Source: Adineta steineri (taxonomy: Eukaryota; Rotifera; Eurotatoria; Adinetida; Adinetidae). From it: DNA of 64,000 nucleotides. Position numbers and translations under genes: made by a program. The stretch covers positions 88,286 to 152,285 of the forward strand of contig CAJNOI010000174.1 of assembly GCA_905250115.1 (NCBI GenBank). The letters are read 5' to 3'. Under the pieces are notes generated by a model. It ran no database searches, was not told where the DNA came from, and saw only the letters and a list, made by a program, of their open reading frames with translations. Each line of letters opens with the position of its first letter. Position 1 is the first letter of the stretch. Positions 33,564 to 46,688 of the stretch are shown here, one piece after another.

Positions 33564-36500
33564 CTATCGACGTTGTATTGTCGGCATATTATGAAATTTT
33601 GAATTTGAAGAATATTCATCAGGAAATGTACATGTTACTTGTGATTGTTTTTTTGTTGATGGCCGATTTGGTGATAAATAAATATCTTCATTTTCTTCTC
33701 CTTGTCGATTATTATTATTATTTTTCAATTGAGCAACATTATTTGTTAAACATTTTAATTGTTGATAGATTAAACGAAGATCACTTGTTTGTTCATAATC
33801 AAAATTATATCGATAACCGGATCGTTTTGGTGGTATTGGAGGTTGTTTCATTATTGGACAATCATATAATAAAATTGATGAATGTTGTTGTTGTTCATTA
33901 TAAGTTTGTTTTTCATCAATAGTATTTGTTGTTAAAACAACAGCTGCAGTTGTAGTAGAAGACATAAAATTTGTACCATTTTTTGTACTTGATAATGCAT
34001 GTTTACGTAAAAATTTTAAATATTCATTACGTATTAATGTATAAAAAAGATGCCATTTAAATCGAGCTAAACGAGCTTTTGTATGCATAATACTATCATA
34101 TATTAATTTATTTCCTTTTGTATATTGAGTGGTACGACGTTTACGTTCAATATCATGCCAAATGATATCGCAAAATGTTACTAAAAATAATAATTATCAG
34201 AATTTGAACATATCGAGATCAATTCTTGTGATTTTCTCAGATATAAAGAATTAGACATGACTCAAACTGTTTGAGTTTAGTGAGTTTGGGTCATGTCTAT
34301 AAGGAATCAAGTTTTATTAAAACGAATTTATTTAATCGAATAGAAATTCTACGATGTTGAACTTTAGAACAGAGATTGGGAACTCCGAGGGTAAGCAACT
34401 CCATCGATTTTTTTAAGGCTCCACTCCAACTCCAGATAAAAAAGCGTCAATTCCGGAGTTGTAGTTGCCCATTTCTGATGGATATTTTTGCTGTTGTCTT
34501 ACACGTCATGAGATCCGCCGGAGTTGAATCGGGGTTGGAAAAAAGCACCAACTCCAACTCCGTTGTCTACAAAGTCAACTCCAACTCCACTCCAACTCCA
34601 AGTAAAACAGCGTCAACTCCGGAGCTGGAGTTGCCCATCTCTGCTTTAGAATGGCCCAAAAAAAATACAGTAATGACTACCGATTTGCGGTCATCACTCA
34701 ATGACCGATTCGTATAGCTTCTATCTCAATATATTAGATTTAAATCAGACACAAGAACTTACCTAAGATAGGATGTCCATGAATAATTTCCATATGAATA
34801 AATGTAACATATGTTGCATAACCTTGATCTAATCTTTCTAAATTTCTTCCCATAAATGAATAATCTAATCTTCCCATAAATAAAAATGATGCTAAAATAG
34901 CTTTTGATACTCTTATTAAACATGATAAAATACCAAGGAAACAATCGAAAAAAAAATTAAAATAATTAAATATAAAGAAAATTCGTCGATTATTTAATGA
35001 TGGTGTTCGACCAAAATTTTGTAAAAACACAAATTCAGATAATAATGATATAAGAATATGTTTTAATAAATAAATTAATACTATTGGTAAACATAATGCT
35101 AATATATGTTGAAACCATCTTGAATCATATCGTATCCATAAACGAAGTAAAAGACAAATAATAAATGAAATTTTATAAAATATTATAAAACCCCATGCTG
35201 TATAACCACATAGATAACCTGAAAAATGTAAACATTTTGACATTAATTCATTATTTGAAAAATTATGACGTGGTGGTATATCAATATATTTTCCAGCATA
35301 GGCAGATATCATATGTTGTTGAATTTTAATTAAACCATTGAATATTTGTGAGCAATAAATAATAACAGAAAGAAATGAACAAAAAAACAGATCATTAACA
35401 AATGATGTACCCCAATCAATATCCCAATTTAATTGATGTAAGACAAGTATATGTATACGATCAAGTTGACTTTTAACTGAATTTATACCATAGAATGTTA
35501 ATAAACATGTTAAATTATAAATAACAATTAGCACAACAGTATATGTGCAAAGAATTTGTGTAGAAAATGTAAAATAACGATGCCAACGATAGATTTTAGC
35601 AAATGGACGAGTTAAAACATTATTGTAATACATATCTGATGGATCTTTACTTTTTAATAAACCTATTATAAAAAAAATAATTTAAATCTTCAGTTATAAA
35701 ATGTAGATATCAGTGTCAATGAGAATTATATATCAATACTCAATGGAAATCAAATAGGTTAACCCTACTTTGATAGAAACATACAAATGTCGAATACAAA
35801 AATGAGGGTGCGGGCAGGGGCGTAGCGACTAGGGGGCGCGTGAGGTGTCACGGCCCCCCTGCTTTGCAAAATTTTTATTTCTTTTTTGGTCAATAAAATC
35901 AAAAACATGGGTTTTTAGTGTTAGATTTAAGCAAAAAGAGTGTTGCGCCCCCCCCCCCCTGCCTTGAAGACCTCGCTACGCCCCTGGGTGTAGGCGGAAA
36001 TATAATGGTATGGGTGAGAGCGAAATTTGTTTCTACTTCTATTTCCTCTTCATTCTCAACATTTCTACTTTTCTAATTATGCAGCATTTAGGTTTTTGAT
36101 ATTTATATTTTCGGCGTTATTAGGGGGGATCATCGCCTTTAAATTTTGCGTTTATCAATGGCACCTTCTTGTCAGTCTTAAGCTGTTTCTCAATTCTATT
36201 ATTTATATATTAAATGAAATTGTTTTGTTTTGTATTACCTTCAGTATAATAAAAGTCTGGTTTAGTTTGATAATCAGGTTTTAATAAATCTATTGAAAGT
36301 GTTGATGAAACAAGTGATACTTGATGATTTTTTTCATTTTTATTATGATTTGAAATCATTGTTGATTGTTGACAACATTGACATTTTAATTGTTGAGTTA
36401 ATAAATATAAAAATTTAACAAATACAAATGACATTAAAGTAAAATGTGGTAAATTTCTGAATATAACATAGAATAAATCTGATTGTGTTAATTCATTTGA

Positions 36501-39500
36501 TGTTGTTTGTAAAAGTAATGTTCGACCAAAACGAAATAATGAAAAACGAGAACAATAACTTGTATATATTAATGTATATGTACCATCAATAAATGTGTAT
36601 ATCAATCCAAGACCATAAGCAATTGGATGCGGAATATTCACACTATTCAAAAAACAAAAATAACCATTGATTTTAAAATATAAATTATATATTTGAAAAA
36701 TTACCTAACTAATAATGGAAAATATCTCATTCCAATTAATAATACAATTCCAATTCTTTTCAATAATTCAATAATAATTCCTTCATCATTTGCAATATGT
36801 TTTGTATTAAGACGAACTAGAAGTTCTTCAAGAATTTTTAATACTTCATTTGCTGATATTCCAAATATAGCTGCAACAACATGACGTTGTCGTTTATCAA
36901 ATAAATTAAATGGCATTGGTAATGATGGTCGTCCATGACAAAATTGTAAACAAAAAGTGTCACGTTTTTTTAAACATGAACATATTAATGTAACAAGAAT
37001 TGCTAATGGTAATGAAACAAAATTTTGCCAAACATAATTATCAAATTGTCGACATTGATATAAACGATGAAATGTTGAATTTAATTTTTGTGTTAATGTT
37101 ATATTGCTATTATTTGATATCGATGAAAGTGAAAGACGATATTCAACAAATGGAATTGTTGATAAACAAAATGTTGTTATTAAAAATGTACTGAATATAA
37201 TTATAAATGTTGAAGAATTACATATATTTGAATATGGAATATTCGAAATTAATTTGAAGAAATTATCAAGATTCTTTTCTTGTTTCTTCTGATGATCAAT
37301 TTTATGTTTCGGGAGTCCATAGTCACTAAAAGAAGATAATAAGAATTAAAAATGTGCTTTCAATTTAAGAACGAAAGATAAGCAATCATCATTTTTTTTA
37401 ATGTTGCATGTATCATGTTCATAGAGGAAAAAACTGTCTTTAGATTTTTATCATCTAGTAATGTATTGATCTGATGAATATGATAAATTTCTCGATAACA
37501 TCGATGACTATGAACACTAATGAGGTAGATGGTTCAGATGATATTTAAGAGAGTTCTTCTGTAGTCAAGATAGGTTTACTGAATTTTCAGTTTGTCGTCG
37601 ATTATTTTCTCTACACTAGAAGTTCGACGAATAATTTTTTTCCATAAGAAATCATTCATTACATAACTATGTTTCTATATGAGCAAACAAATCGCTATTC
37701 TTTTGATTTTTCTATTACTGACTATGCCATTCAAAAATTACAAATCAATCTCATAACATTACATCACTCTGAAAAGACTAAATAAAAAAAGATCCTATTG
37801 CTTTATTATATAATCTATCTTCAAGATGAAATCATCAATATTTAAACATTATTTTTAATCAGTTTTCTTCTATTCTAACCTGTTATTTATACAATGAAGT
37901 TTGCCATAGGTTGGTGAAGTTCGATCTAATCTTCTTTTTAACATTCTATATATTGATCGAAAAAATATTGGTGCAATACATGCAGTAATAACAAATATTG
38001 CAGCCATAATAACTTGACTACCTTCTTGACTCACTAAAAACAATTTTATATTGAATATTTAAAAATAAATAAATTCATAATCTTCTTACTTGATCGACAT
38101 CGATTTCCACTAAAAAGAAAATGACATTCACAACGAAATTGTCCATCATCTGTATTCACACATCGACCATGTTTACCACATATATCATTTAATGAACTAC
38201 ATCGATCAACAACTAATAAATAACAATAATAATAAGAAATTTCGATTTATTAATAATCAAACCTTTTTCACAAATAAAATTTAATTTTCTATCACATACA
38301 TCAACATTCATACATAATCGTCCTCGACGAGCTCGATCAAGAATTCCACATGAACGATGACGTGGTTCAACTGGTAAACGATCTTCACATAAATCTTCTT
38401 CTGTATAATATGTATATTCTGATAAAGCTCGACCATTTATCCATGACCAAGATTCTAATATATATTTTAAATTTTAGTTTTCTTTTTTTTTGAATAATTA
38501 CAATTCAACCTACCATTAAAATAATGAAATCCAACATAGAAATCTTCTCTTAAATCAGTAACATTTTTTGCAATATAATCAAATTCATTATCACTATCAA
38601 TAACAACAAGATCAGCTCGAAATCTAGCACATTCTTTTCGTGCTTCAGACCATGAACGTTTTATAGGAAATTTCCAATAACAAGATGCTGCAAAATATTG
38701 CCAAGCTATTGGACATTGAGCTAAAAAAAAACAACAAGATAAGTATGATAATTAATACTGTCCATTAATCAGAACAGTTACAATTATGAATTGATTCGAT
38801 GACATCATCATCATTCCCTTATGATATATTTCATAACTCAACAAGACTATTCATTTAAACGATTCGATTCGAATTTCAAGACATAACAAACATGATCGGA
38901 TTGTCTCCTTTCCTTTTCTTTTTTTTGTTTTAACTTCAGTGAAAAATGAAAAAGTACTCAATGAATAATTTCTATTCATCATATATTACAATAATAGTAT
39001 CCATTAAAATTATTTAGTATTATATCAAGGTACAAAAGCGTGTCTGATGATCTCTTTCGTATGTAATTGTTCAGACAAGTGTCTGTATATATGTAATATA
39101 TTATATTGGTCCTCTTAATGTATATATACTAGACATAAAATATTTTGACCATCATCTCATCGTTGTATGAACGATAATTGACTTTGAAAATGCATTGTCG
39201 CGGGACAGAGGACATACCGTGATTGTCGCGTGTATAACTCAAGATCGACTATCTTTGTTTCAATACACATATGTATGTATGTATGTATATATTGAGACGA
39301 TACTTTTAGATTAACGATCAAGATGAAAGAGAAATAAAAATGAATACACACGACATGAAACATTATTTATAGTTGATTATTGACTTTAAAGATCTATTCA
39401 ATTCACACTTACATTTTTCTTGTATTTTTCCAGTAACTTTATCTTTTGTTTCTGTTTTTAATTTTTTCAATTTATTCTTCCAATTTTCAATGAATGAATT

Positions 39501-39554
39501 CGTTGAAATTGTTGTTATTAATACCAAAAGAAGAAACGTTGATCGTATCAACAT
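33564..39554 (-). CDS. C-type lectin-EGF-STRA6 fusion membrane protein
   Basis: Nine exons (transcript order): 39554-39413, 38720-38514, 38454-38263, 38212-38090, 38033-37880, 37325-36705, 36642-36239, 35662-34763, 34180-33564; 1119 aa, every junction GT-AG and in phase. Residues 1-20 are a signal peptide. About 49-180 form a C-type lectin domain (QCPIAWQYFAASCYW, FYVGFHYFNESWSWINGR, LNFICEK) without an obvious EPN/WND calcium site. About 184-218 form an EGF module with six Cys. Two extra membrane segments (about 228-246 and near 300) enclose a basic loop. From about 360 the STRA6 family follows: GRPSLPMPFNLFDKRQRHV, PIAYGLGLIYTFIDG, RLDYSFMGRNLERLDQGYAT, MEIIHGHPILGK, FKWHLFYTLIRNEYLKFLRK. 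STRA6 mediates retinol uptake from RBP4 in vertebrates; the ligand here is unknown. Two MITEs sit in introns 7 and 8. Confidence 0.88.
34370..34643. mobile_element. hAT-type MITE (intron 8 of the STRA6 fusion)
   Basis: The 274-bp element has termini CAGAGATTGGGAACTCC and, inverted, CAGAGATGGGCAACTCC. A perfect 8-bp target duplication CTTTAGAA lies at 34362-34369 and 34644-34651. The interior is a series of AACTCCAACTCC words and has no coding capacity. The 8-bp duplication and the CAGAGATGGGCAA end are typical of hAT. Confidence 0.85.
35815..35986. mobile_element. hAT-type MITE (intron 7 of the STRA6 fusion)
   Basis: The 172-bp element has ends CAGGGGCGTAGCGA and TCGCTACGCCCCTG, a perfect 14-bp inverted repeat. 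It is flanked by GGTGCGGG and GGTGTAGG, an 8-bp target duplication with two mismatches. A run of about 13 C lies near the right end. Non-coding. Confidence 0.8.
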
Positions 39555-42500
39555 TTTTTAACGTTATTGGATAGAATCGTGTATCTAAAAAGGTCAATAT
39601 TGGAAACAGTTGAAAATAAAAGGGCATACATCATAAAATGATAAGAAAGTGATGACATCATATGACAGCAAAAGAAAAAAAATGATGATAGGAAAAACTT
39701 AAAAAAAAAGAAAGAATTGTAAGATTACCTTTAAGAAAGTCTTCGAATGAAACTAGACTAAGAAGATTCACCTAGCTATCAACCAAGTGTCTCGTCGAAT
39801 AATGATGAGCTCATAATCATAATCGTAATTTATGACGCGCTCGATATGTCCCTCGTCTTTTTCCTTCTCTCTTTTCTGTCTGTCTCCCATCTGGTTTCAG
39901 TTTTGTGATATCACCTATTTCTTTTCTCCGTCTCTCTCTCCCCCTTTCGCTCCCTTTCTTTTTTTTACTCGTCGGTCCACACATATCCGATTAATTAGAA
40001 AAAGTTCACTCGATATATAAATGCGTCCATTTATATAAAACAATCCGACTACTGTATATACACATATACACATAACTAGGTGAAAAAAAGACCTTTTAGC
40101 AAGTACCAACATCATTTACACGCTTAATTCGAGCTATTTTGTCAAGGTAAAGAAAAAAAAGGAATTTGACCCATTATTTTCAATAAAGATATCTAATGAA
40201 AGGCACTATAACATCATATTGATGATATATCTAACACGTTTTGATGGACAGCACAAACAGTGTCTGGTCTGTAGCGGTATCCTCGAGGCTAAATGCACCT
40301 TAATTGGCTGTGCCATCACGATTGCATACCATGAGAGAAAGAGAGGAGAGAAGATATTCAATTGGAGAAAGAAATTTTGGACAGAATAGAAAGAGAACAA
40401 GTATGTACGTGTGTTAATGATAATAGAGTTTGACAACAACATGTTCATTCAAGTAACATAACTGATTGATCAAGAAAAAATAAGCATTTGATAGATCATT
40501 ATTACTTGTCTCATATGCTTTTAAAAATGAATATCAAATCCTTTCATAACAAGAAAAGAGATAACTCGATATATATACGTATGCGCATGAGCAAAGAGAC
40601 CGCTCTCATTAATCTTATTCATCATTTAGTAAGAAAGATTCCAGACTTGGTAATATAACTATATCTATATATAGAGAAACACTTGTTTGGTATTTGTGAA
40701 AAGATAAGAGAGAAACACAAACTGATTGTGTTCATTGACCATGAATGACGTTTGACGTAGGGTTAAATCTTCTAATCAAATATCGATCAATTGATCAGTT
40801 CAATTAAACTCTTGTTCATCTTATTTTATGACAATGATCATCTCTTGAAAAACAAGTGTCTCGACAAGACATGTGGTAATAAACAATTTTAAGATAATAT
40901 CTCTTAATCTGATAAAAATCACAACAAAAGGCACAAAATCTGTTTACACAACATTCTTCCTGTGGGGTACTTACTTTTCTTGAACGGAAATCAGAGTTAA
41001 AGAAAAGAAAAATGACTTTTTTCTTCTTATTCTCTTTTTTTTCTAGCTGAGCAACAGGTGGAGACTCTCTCTATCTCTCTTTCTACGTCTCAATTATATA
41101 AATATTGAACGATAAGAAGAAGAAAAAAAAGAAAAGAAAAGAGAAAGATACTTGAACATAGTTCAATTTTATTTGATTGTAACGAAGCGCATCAAATGAT
41201 CAAGCTGGTGCCTTGATTAAGTCATACACAACTGGATTTCTTACAAGAACTATATATATATAGAATCATACACCTGCTCATTCATGAATTGTACAAACAC
41301 TTTCTCTTTTTCTTTTGCTATCGATAATCTGATTTTTTTTCTTCTTCTTCTTCTCTGTATGAGTGAGAAGTGATGATGAGGCCCCTCGACACACGTTAAA
41401 GATAGCATTCCATTGACATTGAGTAAAGTGCCAGCCCTCTTTCTCTCTCTCTCCTTTTCGACAATTGAGTCCTATTAAGATATCAGCAAACTGTACACAT
41501 GATGAATTAAAGATAAGACCAATTGGACATATAACATTATTTCACGGTCAGAATAAGTGTGACCAACAAATCGTTTTGTCTCTTTTCCTTTCTTTTACTC
41601 TATAATCATATAATGATCAGCTCAGTGAATCGTTTCACGATGTGTGTGTATATGTTATAGGCAATTAACAACAGGCCAAGAAACAATAAAAACAACAACA
41701 TGAATATTTACATATTAGACTAAAGTAATGATTATCATCAAATATGATTGAACGTTGACAAATAAGATTGAGTTCATTTACTTTTCTGACAATTAACAAC
41801 TATCAAATAATTATTTATACATTTTGATAGTTTTTTTTTTTTGTAAATATATTTTCATTTTTTTTCCAATTAATTTCATAATTACATTGCAGAAATCAGA
41901 AATTGTCATATGTTACAATCATTATTACATATTGATTATGAATTACATCATTAGAATATGTTCTTATTCATGGTCCGTTTACTTTTAAGTTGGTTCATTT
42001 ATTGTCATTGAAAAAAAAATGTTGTAATCATAATTTTGAAAGTTTTTCTTCTTATATCGGAAATGAATAAACTTAAAAGAAGTCAATATCAAGATTCTAT
42101 TTGAAATTGATAATAAATGAAAGAAAAATTATTTGCTTACTGTTTTATTTATATAACTTCTTTGAATAATATTAGAATTAGTTTGGAGATAATGGAATGT
42201 AGAGAACATAAATTTCTACAAGAGAAGTAAGAAGAAGAATCAATTTTTTTCAAAGATCTTTAACTTTGTATTGAATTAAGGTATGAATCTAATGCTAAAT
42301 CATTGATAATCAATTTAACTTAATATGTATATATCGAGTAGTTAATCAGTCATTAAGTTATTATCATTCGGAACATCATTCAAGAAGATTAATGATAAAA
42401 ATGAAAGAGAAATGGCAAATAACATAAAGTATATTGTGAAAAAAATAGAAAGTAAATTAGATTATCGACTGAACGAACTCTTGAAGACTACGAAATGAAT

Positions 42501-43774
42501 ATAATTAGATACGATGTATTGGATCGCGATATTCTGTAATGTCCATGAGACCAATAATATGAACAATTAGTAGGTATAATTATAAAGTAGTAAAATATCT
42601 AACAAAATTACTAAGAGATGCAAAATTTAAACCAAAATAATATATTATGAACATAGTACATATTTTTGAAGGTTTCTCTAAGTCTTTCGTATGAAAAGTA
42701 AGAAAAAGGATGAAGGACCTCTCCAAGCCCTACATTTTGCTGAAATATAAATACCATAGTTTTTCTGTAGTTTTCTTTTAGTTAATATCAGCAGACAAAA
42801 CACATAATAAATCATGTTTGGCTAATCTATGAATAAAGAATTCGGTTTCTGAAACTATTGATAAAGGTAGATGGCTAATACGGAAAAATCAAAGTGATAA
42901 AGTGTTCTGATTTCTTTTGTTTCTATTTCCAACTTGCTAACAACAATAGATTTATCTTGTTCGATTATCAGATTTAAAATTACGCAGCTTTGTTTTATTT
43001 TGTATTGACCAAATAATTATCATTGTGAAGTTAGTTGGGAATTCTTCGAGTGAGTCACTTTACATGAAACGAAGTTGCAACATTGTAATACAATGTTTTT
43101 ATTATCTACCTGTTATCTGAACGGCATTTTGAGAAATCGTTCGGTAGCATTTTTTTATCAATAAAAGAATAATGTACATGTTTTTGTTCTTTGAGAAGTG
43201 TTGTAAAAGGACAAATGAATTTATGTTGATTTTTTCTTTTGTCTGGCTAATCGAAGCACATATAAACTCACTTTTCGTTCTTTTCCTCACAAGAAAGCGA
43301 AAAAACAAAGCTATAAAACATTATCAAAATACTTAAGGTTAAATGATATCTGCTGTAGCGATTATTCATAAAAAGTAGTAAATACTATTTTGACTTCGAC
43401 CGGAATTTTTTCTTGTCGAACAAGTCTAGATTTATAAGGTAAACTTTTATTTATCATTGCCCGATGTTAAGCAGTGTTATTCCGATATTATTTTTAAATA
43501 TAAGAAGTATATTATAGCAGAAAATTAGATTAGAAATATGTTTTTAAATGGAATTATTTTTAAATTTTTATACTTTTAATACTAACAACAAATAAGATTC
43601 TACATGTTGCTCTTACTTCGACAATTTCAGATCGATAATCTTTTTATTTCGTATATAATTCAAAACGTCGATATTGACCACACTCTTTTCATTACCATAC
43701 TAAATTAGGTAAGCAGATTCTCTACTTTGATCAATATTCATAAATGACATTCTATTGTTATTATACTCATAGAA
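39555..43774. other. Gene-poor intergenic region
   Basis: This 4.2-kb stretch lies between divergent genes and should hold the promoter of the STRA6 fusion at its left edge. The open frames are short and AT-driven. A less AT-rich patch near 40.2-40.35 kb has no recognisable product. I see no tRNA, repeat array or transposon ends. The 9 nt before 43775 (CTCATAGAA) carry an acceptor-like AG. Confidence 0.4.
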
Positions 43775-45527
43775 ATGGCAAAATCAAATCAATGTTCTAC
43801 TTGTCAGAAGCCATCAGGGGTGATGTATTGCATTGGTTGTGATGGTTACTTCTGCACAAAGGATTTCAAAAGTCATCGTGAAATATTATTTACTGAGATG
43901 GAAGAACTCGTTGGAGAGCGTAATAAACTTCAAGAAAAAATCAACAAGGCAACAAAACTAAACAACTCAAGCAATCCACTTATTGAAGATATCAATGTAT
44001 GGGAAAAGATTACAGTTGAAAAAGTGCAACAAACAGCTGAACATGCGCGTCAACAGGTTAATGAGCTGATGAATTCAAAATCTAGAAAAATTACAAATGA
44101 GTTCAAAGGCTTCTCAGATGAATTAGCTGATTTAAAAGAAGCTGATGATTATATTGAACATGATTTAACAAGACTTAAACAAAAGATTGATCAACTTAAT
44201 ATAGAGTTGACTCATTTTTCTCAAGCAACTATAATTGAATTTAATAAAGAAGAAAGTGAAAGAATAAAATGGGATCGTATTATCTACGTTCAAGAAAAAC
44301 CTGTCGAAGTTGAATATCAACAAACACCAACAATAATGATAGGTATTTTTTGACGTCCAATTTAAATAAATTTTCAGTGTATTATTTTTCAAAACACATC
44401 GACTCATGGTGCAGAGAATATAGATCATAGTTTGTACAATGATATTAAAATTGACAAGAGACTTTAGCTAATCACCTGGAATATAAATTAGAAAATGATT
44501 AAGAATCATATACAGGCCTGATATTTATTTTTCTCCAATAATTTTTTGCATAATGAGCAGAAGAGAATAAAAATCACTTAATCAGTATGCTAAGCACCGT
44601 TAAATTTATGTCTCATCAAAATAATGAATAAGGCTTAGATCGATTAGTTACATTCTTATCAATATGTTTTTCACATATAAATTGATAATATCTATGATTA
44701 GAATTATAACTGGACTATTTTATAAATTATTGCACCTTTATATCAACTATAAAACATTATTTCTTTGATCTTCGTGATCAATTGTGTTAATTAGCTCTCC
44801 GAGGAGAAATAGACCAAAGTCGTAGATGGTTGAGATTGTTTAAAGTCACAAGAGACGGACCAAGTAAGGTCTGAGTTAATATTGAACAAGTGAACATTTA
44901 ATAGCTAGAGATTTTACTTGAGTTATTGAATACGATCAACTATTGACTGTACGATGAATCAATGTCAACAGTTCTGCATAATCTTTAGAAGTCCTTTGCT
45001 ATTGATTAGTAGATTCATCCAGATAGAAAGAGTATGACATCTTTCTGTTTCATTAACAGAACGACTGATGATATCTCTCAAATGACTCCAGTGGATTTTT
45101 TCATTTCTATCAGTTAAAATCATATAGTTTGATCACATCTTCACATTGACACAGTTACTCAATTGAAAAGAATTCATAAATAAAATATATCGTTTCGTAA
45201 TAGAGTAGCGAGCGGTCTTGTTTTGGTTGTCAATTTTTAATAAATAATACATGTTTTCTTTTAGAAAGCCCAGAAGCAACTGAATCACTTTCTCAAAGGA
45301 AACTTGATTGTGGCGGTCAAGCTTGTACATATTGTGGTAAATGTTCTGGTTGGTATTATAATCGTAATAAGGAACGTTATGTCCGTCGTGATGGTAACAC
45401 TTGTCGTCGTGATAATGGTAATAGTTATGATGATCGTGATGATGATGATGATGATGATGATGATAGTCTTGATCATAGTTTTCTTCGTGGTCATCGTAGT
45501 TATCATTATCTCTGCAAGTGCAAATAG
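43775..45527 (+). CDS. B-box-like zinc finger / coiled-coil protein with Cys-rich, Asp-rich C-terminal exon
   Basis: Two exons, 43775-44342 and 45265-45527; 276 aa, phase 1 junction in frame. Residues 7-33 have a B-box-like zinc pattern (CSTCQKPSGVMYCIGCDGYF plus C and H just after). Residues about 35-165 are coiled coil (MEELVGERNKLQEKINKA, DLTRLKQKIDQLNIEL). Exon 2 encodes a second Cys cluster (DCGGQACTYCGKCSGWYY), then Arg/Asp-rich sequence with a (GAT)n-encoded Asp run and a final HYLCKCK. TRIM-like N-terminal halves such as this are common in bdelloid gene sets, but there is no RING and no NHL or SPRY, so ubiquitin-ligase activity cannot be claimed. AG lies 2 nt before the ATG. Antisense His- and Ile/Thr-rich frames over exon 2 are shadows of the repeat. 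Confidence 0.65.
45436..45463. repeat. (GAT)n microsatellite encoding poly-Asp
   Basis: About nine GAT triplets in a row lie inside exon 2 of the B-box gene. On the opposite strand this gives artefactual His or Ile runs. Confidence 0.8.
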
Positions 45528-46688
45528 GCTGCAGCAGATGAGGACTGAGGAGGGAAGGCATGATTATTTGATAGATTGAATATTTTTATATTTTTTGTGT
45601 GTTATTACTAAAATCAAGAAAATAGTTTATGGAGCGTGCTTTTGATATTCAGAGAAGTGAACATTTGTTTGAAATAGATTAAAAAAAGCTAGATTATTTA
45701 TAGCACTTCGTTCTAATAGTTTTTACTACTTGGAAAACGAAAAAATATATCGTGTAAAAATTGAGATAAAAGAACTATGTGTGAACTTAACTTGATAATT
45801 GTAAGTTTGGGAAACAAAAATCAAGTGATCAATTTGTTGTTATCATTGCTGCAACGACTCTATAGCCTCGAACCGATAAAGATATGTATTTAAAAAAGTC
45901 GTACAATTTATAGTGATGTTTACTGTAAACATAAGAAATGTTCAAAAGCTAAAACAATTAGGAATAGCTGATGAGTACCAGAATAGCTATATGAATAGGA
46001 AAGGATGTGTTATTTATCGATCATATATTATATTCTGATATTTACCCCAACAGCGAAATGCAGTAATTCTTGAGTTCTCAAATACAATTACCAAAAATTA
46101 GTTTGCAATTTATATACAGCTTACGAAAGAACCGATTCAACTAATTAATTGTTTTGAATCCAGTGCATAATAGAACAAAAAGTTATCAATTAAATATCTT
46201 AAAAAGAAGTTCGACAAATTATGAGGTTATATAAGAGTTTATCTCAGTTCCAATCTGATGTTCTAAAACCAGTTCGTGTCGAATTTTTAGATACATTGTC
46301 AAAAAGTTGCATCTATTTCATGATGAGCTGCGTTTGACAGTTCATATCTCAAATGAAAGGCAAAAGTTAATTCAAATTAGAAAATATATATCCAGTTAAG
46401 CGATAGGATTCTTTTATAAATCGTTTCATTCTTTTCAATATTTGTAAATTGTTTTTGCCATAGTACTTGAACACATAAGAAAGCGAATGAAAATATAAGA
46501 TTTTTGTTGCAACATCCAATAGTGTCACTTTACGACGAACTACATTAGTTAAAAGAATAAAGATTGAAATGAAATTAATAGTAAAAGGTACAATTAAATG
46601 AAATAAATTTATAACAGTTTCATATAAATCTATTCATTCATGAGGAAAATCAATAACACACCAAAAACGATTATTGCTGTGATGTGAA

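Noticed and set aside
40206..40448. 80-codon minus-strand frame
   Set aside because: No recognisable motif, isolated in a gene-poor region, no flanking exons in phase.
45133..45561. Minus-strand frames rich in His or Ile/Thr
   Set aside because: Shadows of the (GAT)n microsatellite in exon 2 of the B-box gene, which has a supported sense frame.
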